From Pseudomonas bharatica CSV86 (GTDB taxonomy: Bacteria; Pseudomonadota; Gammaproteobacteria; Pseudomonadales; Pseudomonadaceae): 64,000 nucleotides of DNA. The DNA is taken from contig NZ_AMWJ02000002.1 of the NCBI RefSeq assembly GCF_000319305.2, positions 1,178,001-1,242,000 of the forward strand, given 5' to 3'. Of this stretch, positions 47,567 through 55,869 are shown one piece after another. The position numbers and the translations under genes were made by a program. Below the pieces are notes generated by a model. The model made no database searches, was not told where the DNA came from, and saw only the letters and a list, made by a program, of their open reading frames with translations. How positions within the stretch are numbered: the first letter of the stretch is position 1; each line of letters opens with the position of its first letter.

Positions 47567-48604
47567 ATGACCCTTGCAGTCCAGTTCACCCAGGTTTCCC
47601 GCTTGTTCGGCGAGGTCAAGGCCGTCGACCGGGTATCCATCGATATCCAGGACGGCGAGTTCTTTTCCATGCTCGGGCCGTCCGGCTCGGGCAAGACCAC
47701 CTGTCTGCGCCTGATCGCCGGCTTCGAACAACCCAGCGCCGGCTCGATCCGCATCCATGGCGCCGAGGCCGCCGGCCTGCCGCCGTACCAGCGTGACGTC
47801 AACACGGTGTTCCAGGATTACGCCCTGTTCCCCCATATGAGCGTGCTGGACAACGTTGCCTACGGCCTCAAGGTCAAGGGTGTCGGCAAGCAGGAACGCC
47901 ACGCCCGCGCCGAAGAAGCGCTGTCGATGGTCGCCCTCGGCGGCTACGGCAGCCGCAAGCCGGTGCAGCTGTCCGGCGGCCAGCGCCAGCGCGTGGCCCT
48001 GGCCCGTGCCCTGGTCAACCGCCCACGGGTGCTGCTGCTCGACGAGCCCCTCGGCGCCCTCGACCTGAAGCTGCGCGAGCAGATGCAGACCGAGCTGAAA
48101 AAGCTCCAGCGCCAGCTCGGCATTACCTTCATCTTCGTTACCCACGACCAGACCGAAGCGCTGTCGATGTCCGACCGGGTCGCGGTGTTCAACCGCGGTC
48201 GCATCGAGCAGGTGGACACCCCGCGCAACCTCTACATGAAGCCGGCCACCACCTTCGTCGCCGAGTTCGTCGGCACCTCCAACGTGCTGCGCGGCGATCT
48301 TGCCGGCCAGTTGAGTGGCAGTGCGCAGCCCTTCTCGATCCGCCCGGAACATATCCGCCTGGGCGATTCGGCCGTGAGCGGCCAGGTCCAGGTCAGCGGC
48401 GTGCTCCACGATATCCAGTACCAGGGCAGCGCTACCCGTTACGAACTTAAACTGGACAACGGCCAATTGCTCAATGTCAGCCAGGCCAACACCCAGTGGC
48501 AGGCCGACGCCGCCCAGTTGCAGCCGGGCCAGCGCCTGGCCGCGCACTGGGCCCGCGAGGCGATGACGCCGCTGCAGGAAACCGTGCTGGGCGAGGGCCG
48601 CTGA
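47567..48604 (+). CDS. Polyamine ABC transporter ATPase (YdcT/PotA-like)
   Basis: This 345-residue ATPase has Walker A GPSGSGKTT, the Q-loop, signature LSGGQRQRVALARAL, Walker B VLLLDEPLGALD and the switch His (THDQ). A C-terminal TOBE domain follows, as in PotA. It energises import by the two permeases, which follow with a 1-bp gap and an 11-bp overlap. Confidence 0.95.
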   Translation: MTLAVQFTQVSRLFGEVKAVDRVSIDIQDGEFFSMLGPSGSGKTTCLRLIAGFEQPSAGSIRIHGAEAAGLPPYQRDVNTVFQDYALFPHMSVLDNVAYGLKVKGVGKQERHARAEEALSMVALGGYGSRKPVQLSGGQRQRVALARALVNRPRVLLLDEPLGALDLKLREQMQTELKKLQRQLGITFIFVTHDQTEALSMSDRVAVFNRGRIEQVDTPRNLYMKPATTFVAEFVGTSNVLRGDLAGQLSGSAQPFSIRPEHIRLGDSAVSGQVQVSGVLHDIQYQGSATRYELKLDNGQLLNVSQANTQWQADAAQLQPGQRLAAHWAREAMTPLQETVLGEGR

Positions 48605-48605
48605 G

Positions 48606-49559
48606 ATGAGCCTGGCCCTGGAAAAACCGGCACCACGCGTGTCTTCGGGATCGCCCATGCGGCGCTTCTCCAACCTGCTGTACCGCAAGCCCAACCTGTA
48701 CCTGGCGCTGCTGCTGATCCCGCCGTTGATCTGGTTCGGCGCGATCTACCTCGGCTCGCTGCTGGGCCTGCTGTGGCAAGGGTTCTACACCTTCGACGAC
48801 TTCACCATGGCGGTGACGCCGGACCTGACCCTGGCCAACTTCGCCGCGCTGTTCAACCCGGCGAACTTCGACATCATCGTGCGCACCCTGACCATGGCCA
48901 TCGCCGTGTCCATTGCCAGCGCCGCCCTGGCCTTCCCCATCGCCTACTACATGGCGCGCTACACCACGGGCAAGACCAAGGCCTTCTTCTATATCGCGGT
49001 GATGATGCCGATGTGGGCCAGCTACATCGTCAAGGCCTACGCCTGGACCCTGCTGCTGGCCAAGGGCGGCGTAGCCCAGTGGTTCGTGCAGGTGCTGCAC
49101 CTGGAGCCGGTGCTGCAATTCCTTCTCGGCATCCCCGGGGTCGGCGGCAGCACCCTGTCGACCTCGCACCTGGGGCGCTTCCTGGTCTTCGTTTATATCT
49201 GGCTGCCGTTCATGATCCTGCCGATCCAGGCTTCCCTCGAACGGCTGCCGCCTTCGCTGCTGCACGCCTCGGCAGACCTCGGCGCGACGCCACGGCAGAC
49301 CTTCATGCAGGTGATCCTGCCGCTGTCGGTACCGGGTATCGCCGCCGGTTCGATCTTCACCTTCTCCCTGACCCTGGGCGACTTCATCGTGCCGCAACTG
49401 GTGGGCCCGCCCGGCTACTTCATCGGCGGCATGGTCTACGCCCAGCAGGGCGCGATCGGCAACATGCCGATGGCCGCGGCCTTCACCCTGGTGCCGATCG
49501 TGCTGATCGCCATCTACCTGTCCATCGTCAAACGCCTGGGGGCCTTCGATGCACTCTGA
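48606..49559 (+). CDS. Polyamine ABC transporter permease 1 (YdcU/PotB-like)
   Basis: The 317-residue inner-membrane protein has about six membrane segments and the cytoplasmic EAA loop (HASADLGATPRQTFMQVILP) that docks to the ATPase. It starts 1 bp after the ATPase stop and overlaps the second permease by 11 bp. Confidence 0.94.
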   Translation: MSLALEKPAPRVSSGSPMRRFSNLLYRKPNLYLALLLIPPLIWFGAIYLGSLLGLLWQGFYTFDDFTMAVTPDLTLANFAALFNPANFDIIVRTLTMAIAVSIASAALAFPIAYYMARYTTGKTKAFFYIAVMMPMWASYIVKAYAWTLLLAKGGVAQWFVQVLHLEPVLQFLLGIPGVGGSTLSTSHLGRFLVFVYIWLPFMILPIQASLERLPPSLLHASADLGATPRQTFMQVILPLSVPGIAAGSIFTFSLTLGDFIVPQLVGPPGYFIGGMVYAQQGAIGNMPMAAAFTLVPIVLIAIYLSIVKRLGAFDAL

Positions 49560-50355
49560 AAAAGCTTCGCTGGGCCTGCGTATCGCGGCCTGGGGCGGGC
49601 TGGTGTTCCTGCACTTCCCGATCCTGATCATCTTCCTCTATGCCTTCAACACCGAGGACGCGGCGTTCAGCTTCCCGCCCCAGGGCTTTACCCTGAAGTG
49701 GTTCAGCGTGGCCTTCTCGCGGCCGGACGTGCTGGAGTCGATCAAGCTGTCGCTGCAGGTTGCCTGCCTGGCCACCCTGATCGCCCTGGTGCTCGGTACG
49801 CTGGCCTCGGCGGCGCTGTACCGGCGCAGCTTCTTCGGCAAGGAAGGCATTTCGCTGATGCTGATCCTGCCGATCGCCCTGCCCGGCATCATCACCGGTA
49901 TCGCCCTGCTCTCGGCGTTCAAGAGCCTGGGCATCGAGCCGGGGATCTTCACCATCGTGGTCGGCCACGCCACGTTCTGCGTGGTGATCGTCTACAACAA
50001 CGTGATCGCTCGCCTGCGCCGTACCTCGCAGAGCCTGATCGAGGCCTCCATGGACCTCGGCGCCGACGGCTGGCAGACCTTCCGCTACATCATCCTGCCG
50101 AACCTCGGCTCGGCGCTGCTGGCCGGCGGCATGCTGGCCTTCGCCCTGTCGTTCGACGAGATCATCGTTACCACCTTCACCGCCGGGCACGAACGTACCT
50201 TGCCGATCTGGCTGCTCAACCAGCTCAGCCGGCCGCGCGACGTGCCCGTCACCAACGTGGTGGCCATGCTGGTGATGATGGTGACCATGCTGCCAATCCT
50301 TGGCGCCTACTACCTGACCCGCGGCGGCGAAAGCGTTGCCGGCAGCGGAAAATAA
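49549..50355 (+). CDS. Polyamine ABC transporter permease 2 (YdcV/PotC-like)
   Basis: The 268-residue inner-membrane protein has about six membrane segments and the EAA loop (EASMDLGADGWQTFRYIILP). With the preceding permease it forms the heterodimeric channel. It lies 28 bp before the second aminobutyraldehyde dehydrogenase gene. Confidence 0.94.
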   Translation: MHSEKASLGLRIAAWGGLVFLHFPILIIFLYAFNTEDAAFSFPPQGFTLKWFSVAFSRPDVLESIKLSLQVACLATLIALVLGTLASAALYRRSFFGKEGISLMLILPIALPGIITGIALLSAFKSLGIEPGIFTIVVGHATFCVVIVYNNVIARLRRTSQSLIEASMDLGADGWQTFRYIILPNLGSALLAGGMLAFALSFDEIIVTTFTAGHERTLPIWLLNQLSRPRDVPVTNVVAMLVMMVTMLPILGAYYLTRGGESVAGSGK

Positions 50356-50383
50356 CCCCGACTTGCCTGACGAGGACTGACTC

Positions 50384-51808
50384 ATGCACACCCAACTGCT
50401 GATCAACGGCCAACTGCTCGATGGCGAAGGCCCGAGCCATGACGTACTGAACCCGTCGCTGGGGACTACCCTGGTGAGCATCAAGGAAGCCAGCGCGGCC
50501 CAGGTCGATGCCGCCGTGCGCGCCGCCGACCATGCCTTCGACGCCTGGTCGCAGACCGCGCCGAAGGACCGCTCCGGCCTGCTGCTGAAGCTGGCCGATG
50601 CCATCGAGGCCCACGCTGAAGAGCTGGCCAGACTGGAATCGGACAACTGCGGCAAGCCCTACAGCGCCGCGCTGAACGACGAGATCCCGGCCATCGCCGA
50701 TGTGTTCCGCTTCTTCGCTGGCGCCAGCCGTTGCCTCAATGGTTCGGCGGCCGGCGAGTACCTGCCGGGGCATACCTCGATGATCCGCCGTGACCCGGTG
50801 GGCGTGATCGCCTCCATCGCACCGTGGAACTACCCGCTGATGATGGTGGCCTGGAAGATCGCCCCGGCCCTGGCCGCCGGCAATACCGTGGTGCTCAAGC
50901 CGTCCGAACAGACGCCACTGACCGCCCTGCGCCTGGCGCAGCTGGCCAACGGGATCTTCCCGGCCGGCGTGCTCAATATCGTCTTCGGCAAGGGCCCGAG
51001 CGTTGGCGCGCCGCTGGTCAGCCATCCGAAGGTGCGCATGGTGTCGCTGACCGGTTCCATTGCCACCGGCTCGAACATCATTTCCAGCACCGCCGACAGC
51101 GTGAAGCGCATGCATATGGAACTGGGCGGCAAGGCCCCGGTGATCATCTTCGACGACGCCGATATCGATGCGGCGGTGGATGGCATCCGCACCTTCGGCT
51201 TCTACAACGCCGGCCAGGACTGCACCGCAGCCTGCCGCATCTATGCGCAAAGCGGTATCTACGAGAAATTCGTCGAGAAGCTCGGTGCGGCGGTCTCGAC
51301 CATCAAGTACGGCCTGCAGAACGACCCGGAGACCGAACTGGGCCCGCTGATCACCGCCCAGCACCGCGACCGCGTGGCCGGCTTCGTCGAGCGCGCCATC
51401 GCCCAGCCGCATATCCGTCTGGTCACCGGCGGCAAGGCAGTACCGGGTGACGGTTTCTTCTTCGAACCGACCGTACTGGCCGACGCCCAGCAGGATGATG
51501 AAATCGTGCGTCGCGAGGTATTCGGGCCCGTCGTCTCCGTCACCCGCTTCGACGACGAAGCCCAGGTGCTGGAATGGGCCAACGACTCCGACTATGGCCT
51601 GGCCTCCTCGCTGTGGACCGCCGATGTCGGCCGCGCCCACCGCGTTTCGGCGCGCCTGCAATATGGCTGCACCTGGGTCAATACGCACTTCATGCTGGTC
51701 AGCGAAATGCCCCACGGCGGCCAGAAGCTTTCCGGCTATGGCAAGGACATGTCCATGTACGGCCTGGAAGACTACACCTGCATCCGCCATGTGATGTTCA
51801 AGCACTAA
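50384..51808 (+). CDS. Gamma-aminobutyraldehyde dehydrogenase, copy 2
   Basis: This 474-residue aldehyde dehydrogenase has the same signatures as copy 1 (PWNYPLMMVAWKIAPALAAG, LGGKAPVIIF, catalytic Cys in NAGQDCTAAC) and matches PatD/YdcW in length. In E. coli patD sits at the end of ydcSTUV, which is the position seen here. It oxidises 4-aminobutyraldehyde to GABA. Nine bp separate it from the spermidine dehydrogenase gene, whose product yields the same aldehyde. Confidence 0.95.
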   Translation: MHTQLLINGQLLDGEGPSHDVLNPSLGTTLVSIKEASAAQVDAAVRAADHAFDAWSQTAPKDRSGLLLKLADAIEAHAEELARLESDNCGKPYSAALNDEIPAIADVFRFFAGASRCLNGSAAGEYLPGHTSMIRRDPVGVIASIAPWNYPLMMVAWKIAPALAAGNTVVLKPSEQTPLTALRLAQLANGIFPAGVLNIVFGKGPSVGAPLVSHPKVRMVSLTGSIATGSNIISSTADSVKRMHMELGGKAPVIIFDDADIDAAVDGIRTFGFYNAGQDCTAACRIYAQSGIYEKFVEKLGAAVSTIKYGLQNDPETELGPLITAQHRDRVAGFVERAIAQPHIRLVTGGKAVPGDGFFFEPTVLADAQQDDEIVRREVFGPVVSVTRFDDEAQVLEWANDSDYGLASSLWTADVGRAHRVSARLQYGCTWVNTHFMLVSEMPHGGQKLSGYGKDMSMYGLEDYTCIRHVMFKH

Positions 51809-51817
51809 GGGATTTTC

Positions 51818-53680
51818 ATGCAGATCACACGACGCGATTTCCTCAACGGCGTCGCCATCGGAATCGCAGCGGGAATGACCCCGCTGCAGATTCTCCAGGC
51901 CGCTCCGGACGGGCGCTACTATCCGCCCTCCCTGACTGGCCTGCGCGGCAGCCACCCGGGCGCCTTCGAAGTGGCGCACCAGATGGGCTGGGAGAAAAAG
52001 ACCTTCGACACCGACGCCCTGCCGATCGCCGAGCAGTACGACCTGGTGGTGGTCGGGGGTGGCATCAGCGGCCTGTCGGCAGCCTGGTTCTATCGCCAGA
52101 AACATCCGCAGGCGCGGATCCTGGTGATCGAAAACCACGACGACTTCGGCGGCCACGCCAAGCGCAACGAGTTCAGCGCCGACGGGCGGATGATCATCGG
52201 CTATGGCGGCAGCGAGGCGTTCCAGTCGCCGAACCATCTGTACAGCCAGGAAGTGAACGGGCTGCTCAAGGCACTGGGGGTGGAGATCAAGCGCTTCGAA
52301 ACGGCGTTCGAGCGCAACTTCTACCCGGACCTGAAACTGTCCCGCGCGGTGTTCTTCGACAAGGAGACCTTTGGCGAAGACAAGCTGGTGACCGGCGACC
52401 CAACGCCCATGGTGGCCGACGATATCGCCCCGGACCGGCTGAATGCCCGCTCGATCCGCGACTTCATCAACGACTTCCCATTGCCGCAGGCGGATCGCGC
52501 GGCGCTGATCGACCTGCACGAAGCGCCCCGGGATTACCTCGCCGGCAAGAGCCTCGAACAGAAAACCAAACACCTGGAGACCACCAGCTACCGCGACTTC
52601 CTGCTCAAGGACGTGGGGCTGTCGCCAGTCGCCGTGGCCTACTTCCAGGGGCGCACCAACGACTTCATGGCCTTGGGCATCGATGCAGTGGCGGCCTATG
52701 ATGCCTACAACTTCGGTTTCCCCGGCTTCGCCGCGATGAACCTGGAGCCGATCAGCGAGGAAGCCCGGGCGGAGATGGAAGAGCCCTACATCTACCACTT
52801 CCCCGATGGCAACGCCTCGCTGGCGCGCCTGCTGGTACGCGACCTGATTCCCCAGGTGGCGCCGGGCAAGGGCATGGAGGATATCGTCCTGGCGAAGTTC
52901 GACTACAGCCAGCTGGACCAGGCTGCGCACCCGGTGCGCATCCGCCTGAACAGCACGGCGGTCAGCGTACGCAATGTGGATGGCGGGGTGAACATCGGCT
53001 ACAGCCGTGGCGGGCAACTGGCACAGGTGCGGGGCAGGCACTGCGTGATGGCCTGCTACAACATGATGATCCCCTACCTGCTGCGCGACCTGCCGGCGGA
53101 ACAGGCCCATGCCCTGAGCCAGAACGTCAAGTTCCCACTGGTGTACACCAAGGTGGTGGTGCGCAACTGGCAGGCGTTCCAAACGCTCGGCGTGCATGAA
53201 ATCTATGCGGCGACCCAGCCCTACAGCCGGATCAAGCTGGATTATCCGGTGAGCATGGGCGGCTACGAGCACCCGCGGGATCCGGCCAAGGCCATTGGCC
53301 TGCATCTGGTCTATGTGCCGACCACACCGAATGCCGGCATGAATGCCCGGGACCAGGCGCGCACCGGGCGGGCGAAGTTGTACGGGCAGAGTTTCGATCA
53401 ACTGGAAGCGCAACTGCGCGAACAGTTGCAGCGGATGCTTGGCCCGGGTGGGTTCGATCACCAGCGCGACATCCTGGCAATCACGGTCAATCGCTGGTCA
53501 CACGGCTATGCCTGCTTCACCAACAGCCTGTATGACGACCCGGCACAGACCGAACAATGGATGGAAACAGCGCGCAAGCCGCTGGGGAATGTAAGCATCG
53601 CCAACTCGGATGCGGCGTGGAGTGCGTATGCCCATGCAGCGATCGATGAGGCCTGGCGGGCGGTGGGGGAACTGGCCTGA
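51818..53680 (+). CDS. spdH: Spermidine dehydrogenase, Tat-exported
   Basis: The 620-residue length equals that of P. aeruginosa SpdH, which cleaves spermidine at its secondary amine to 1,3-diaminopropane and 4-aminobutyraldehyde. The N-terminus has a twin-arginine motif (TRRDFLNG) before a hydrophobic segment, so the folded flavoprotein is probably exported. The FAD-binding motif is VVVGGGISGLSAAW at about 71-84. The gene directly follows an aminobutyraldehyde dehydrogenase, which supports the assignment. A REP array follows the stop. Confidence 0.9.
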   Translation: MQITRRDFLNGVAIGIAAGMTPLQILQAAPDGRYYPPSLTGLRGSHPGAFEVAHQMGWEKKTFDTDALPIAEQYDLVVVGGGISGLSAAWFYRQKHPQARILVIENHDDFGGHAKRNEFSADGRMIIGYGGSEAFQSPNHLYSQEVNGLLKALGVEIKRFETAFERNFYPDLKLSRAVFFDKETFGEDKLVTGDPTPMVADDIAPDRLNARSIRDFINDFPLPQADRAALIDLHEAPRDYLAGKSLEQKTKHLETTSYRDFLLKDVGLSPVAVAYFQGRTNDFMALGIDAVAAYDAYNFGFPGFAAMNLEPISEEARAEMEEPYIYHFPDGNASLARLLVRDLIPQVAPGKGMEDIVLAKFDYSQLDQAAHPVRIRLNSTAVSVRNVDGGVNIGYSRGGQLAQVRGRHCVMACYNMMIPYLLRDLPAEQAHALSQNVKFPLVYTKVVVRNWQAFQTLGVHEIYAATQPYSRIKLDYPVSMGGYEHPRDPAKAIGLHLVYVPTTPNAGMNARDQARTGRAKLYGQSFDQLEAQLREQLQRMLGPGGFDHQRDILAITVNRWSHGYACFTNSLYDDPAQTEQWMETARKPLGNVSIANSDAAWSAYAHAAIDEAWRAVGELA

Positions 53681-53704
53681 CCCCTGAGGGCAGCATCAAA
53701 TGAG

Positions 53705-53925
53705 CTGTGGGAGCTGGCTTGCCAGCGATCGGGCCCGACCTGACATCATGATTGCTCAAACCGGCCTCATCGCTGGCAAGCCAGCTCCCACAGGGCCTTG
53801 TGTCGAACACAAATCCCATGGCTGGCTCAGGACCTTGTGGGAGCTGGCTTGCCAGCGATTGCGCCCGACCTGACAACATCATTGCTCAAGCCGGCCTAAT
53901 CGCTGGCAAGCCAGCTCCCACAGGG
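53705..53925. repeat. REP array, two 130-bp spaced copies
   Basis: Four arms alternate inverse-forward-inverse-forward at about 53706, 53767, 53836 and 53898. The segment 53705-53795 recurs at 53835-53925 with a 130-bp period, including the non-REP spacer CCCGACCTGACA...TTGCTCAA. It fills most of the 53681-54036 gap; the rest holds the hicA operator. Confidence 0.9.
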
Positions 53926-54016
53926 GCCCGGTAATAAGGCAAACCACAGCTCTTCCGGAAAATTCCTACTCAAGCTATTTCTCTTGCCTACGTCCAAAAG
54001 ATTGAACCATGCTAGC

Positions 54017-54037
54017 TGGTATCATAGTTTGATACCA
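54017..54037. promoter_or_regulatory. hicAB operator palindrome
   Basis: TGGTATCA and TGATACCA are perfect 8-bp inverted repeats around a 5-bp centre (TAGTT). The second arm includes the A of the hicA ATG at 54037, so a bound HicB dimer would cover the ribosome-binding region and probably the promoter. No good Shine-Dalgarno site is visible before hicA. Confidence 0.75.
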
Positions 54038-54291
54038 TGAATAATCATCAGCTCAGCACCCTGAAGCTACTCTTCAGCAAACCACCCCCGAAGAACCTCG
54101 AATGGTCACGAATCGAGTCGCTGTTAGTCAGCTTGGGATCCCAGATCATTGAAGGCAGGGGTTCAAGGGTCCGTTTCGAACTGAACGGTGAAGTCGCGAC
54201 CTTCCATCGCCCTCACCCCGACAAGCAGGCCAAGCATTATCAGATCCGCGACGCGCGCCGGTTCCTTGAACTGGCAGGAGTGACACCATGA
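54037..54291 (+). CDS. hicA: HicA toxin, mRNA interferase
   Basis: The 84-residue protein is a HicA-family dsRBD-like toxin that cleaves mRNA. The pattern GRGSRVRFELNG followed by FHRPHP is that of a known HicA subgroup; the conserved histidines lie in FHRPHP rather than in a GSH motif. It is transcribed first and overlaps hicB by 4 bp (ATGA), the normal toxin-first hicAB order. Codon use is less GC-rich than its neighbours, consistent with acquisition by transfer. Confidence 0.92.
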   Translation: MNNHQLSTLKLLFSKPPPKNLEWSRIESLLVSLGSQIIEGRGSRVRFELNGEVATFHRPHPDKQAKHYQIRDARRFLELAGVTP

Positions 54292-54620
54292 ATGTAATGA
54301 CCTACAAGGGATACGCAGCGCGTATCGAATACAGTGATGAAGACCAGTTGCTAATCGGCCATGTGGCAGGCATTCGCGATGTAATTGGCTTCCACGGAGA
54401 GTCTGTCGCTGAACTGCGTAGTGCCTTCGAAGAAGCAGTCGATGACTATCTGGAGACTTGCATCCGACTGGGCAGGGAACCGCAAAAGACCTATTCGGGA
54501 AAGCTGAGCCTGCGACTGGAGCCTACTCTACACGCCAGCGTCGCCGCCAAAGCAGAACTGGAGAACAAGAGCATCAATCAGTGGGTGAGTGACGTGTTGA
54601 ATCACGCGGCCCATGCATAA
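54288..54620 (+). CDS. hicB: HicB antitoxin
   Basis: The 110-residue protein has an N-terminal HicB fold (YKGYAARIEYSDEDQLLIGHVAGI) that binds HicA and a C-terminal ribbon-helix-helix-like segment (LSLRLEPTLHASVAAKAELENKS) that binds DNA. It neutralises HicA and represses the operon, probably at the palindrome at 54017-54037. It converges on the old yellow enzyme gene, with a terminator between them. Confidence 0.94.
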   Translation: MNVMTYKGYAARIEYSDEDQLLIGHVAGIRDVIGFHGESVAELRSAFEEAVDDYLETCIRLGREPQKTYSGKLSLRLEPTLHASVAAKAELENKSINQWVSDVLNHAAHA

Positions 54621-54645
54621 AAAGGGCAGACCACAAGGCCTGCCC
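54619..54645 (-). terminator. Rho-independent terminator of the old yellow enzyme gene
   Basis: On the minus strand GGGCAG...CTGCCC forms a stem with a short loop, followed by a run of five T (AAAAA at 54619-54623 on plus). It ends transcription of the gene stopping at 54655 and may also slow hicAB transcripts. Confidence 0.85.
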
Positions 54646-54654
54646 CTCTCGCGT

Positions 54655-55761
54655 TCAATCCCTCAAATCCGACTCATGAATCGGCTGCTCCCGGCTGGTC
54701 GCCCGCTGGTACTGCGCCGGCCAGGTCGCCTTGTTGCCGCCCAGGTCGTCATCGGCATGCAGCGGCCAGTACGGATCGCGCAGCAGCTCGCGGGCGAGGA
54801 AGATCAGGTCGGCCTGCCCGGTGCGCAGAATGTGCTCGGCCTGGGCCGGCTCGGTGATCATGCCGACCGTGCCCGTGGCGATCCCCGACTCCTTGCGTAC
54901 CTTTTCCGCAAAACGCGTTTGATAGCCAGGGCCAGTAGGGATCTCGGCATGCATGGACGTGCCACCGGACGACACATCGATCAGATCGGCACCCAGGGTT
55001 TTCAGGCGCTTGGCCAGCTCCACCGTTTCATCCGGGTTCCAGCCATCCTCCACCCAGTCGGTGGCCGAAACCCGCACGAACAGCGGCAGCGACTCCGGCC
55101 AGACCTCGCGCACCGCCTCGGTGACCTGCAAGGTCAGGCGAATACGGTTTTCAAAGCAACTGCCATAGCTGTCACGCCGCTGGTTGCTGAGCGGCGAGAG
55201 GAACTGATGCAGCAGGTAACCATGCGCGGCATGGATCTCCACCACCTTGAATCCCGCCACCAGCGCACGTTTGGCGGCAGCGACGAAGTCGTCGATGATG
55301 TCGCGGATCTGCGACTCGTTCAGCTCGCTGGGCGTGGTGTGCTGCGGGTCGAAGGCGATCTTCGACGGCCCGACCGGCACCCAGCCGCCGTCCTCGGGCT
55401 TGACGCTGCCATGCTTGCCGATCCACGGCCGATGGGTACTGGCCTTGCGCCCGGCATGGGCCAGTTGGATGCCCGGGACCGAACCCTGGGCCACGATGAA
55501 ACGGGTGATGCGTTGCAGTGGCGGGATTTGCGCATCGTCCCACAGGCCCAGGTCCTGTGCTGTGATGCGCCCTTCGGCGGTGACCGCAACGGCTTCGGTG
55601 ATGACCAGCCCGGCCCCGCCGACCGCACGGCTGCCGAGGTGCACCAGGTGCCAGTCATTGGCCAGGCCATCGACGCTGGAGTACTGGCACATGGGCGAGA
55701 CGACGATACGGTTCGGCAGGGTCAACTGACGCAGGGTGTAAGGCTCAAGTAACAGACTCAT
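54655..55761 (-). CDS. NADH:flavin oxidoreductase, old yellow enzyme (XenA/YqjM class)
   Basis: This 368-residue FMN-containing TIM-barrel enzyme reduces activated C=C or nitro groups with NAD(P)H. Cys 25 in VSPMCQYSS, the His pair in EIHAAHGYLLHQF and the C-terminal Arg region (ARELLRDPYWPLHA) are class markers of XenA/YqjM. The physiological substrate is unknown. It lies next to recJ on the same strand but with a 108-bp gap and its own terminator. Confidence 0.93.
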   Translation of the reverse strand: MSLLLEPYTLRQLTLPNRIVVSPMCQYSSVDGLANDWHLVHLGSRAVGGAGLVITEAVAVTAEGRITAQDLGLWDDAQIPPLQRITRFIVAQGSVPGIQLAHAGRKASTHRPWIGKHGSVKPEDGGWVPVGPSKIAFDPQHTTPSELNESQIRDIIDDFVAAAKRALVAGFKVVEIHAAHGYLLHQFLSPLSNQRRDSYGSCFENRIRLTLQVTEAVREVWPESLPLFVRVSATDWVEDGWNPDETVELAKRLKTLGADLIDVSSGGTSMHAEIPTGPGYQTRFAEKVRKESGIATGTVGMITEPAQAEHILRTGQADLIFLARELLRDPYWPLHADDDLGGNKATWPAQYQRATSREQPIHESDLRD

Positions 55762-55869
55762 GAGGGCACCTCTCCAGGACTCCGAATGGTGGACCGAACC
55801 GAGCGCTCGTTTTTCCCTGTGGCTCAGTGCCGGTCCTACAAAGCCTAGACCAGTTTCCTACCCCCAGAT

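Noticed and set aside
50249..53461. A very long open frame (1070 codons) on the minus strand opposite the aldehyde dehydrogenase and spdH genes
   Set aside because: It mirrors two well-supported plus-strand genes, has no recognisable domain, and arises from the high third-position GC of the real genes. The same holds for the long plus-strand frame at 4112-6748 opposite lysS and prfB.
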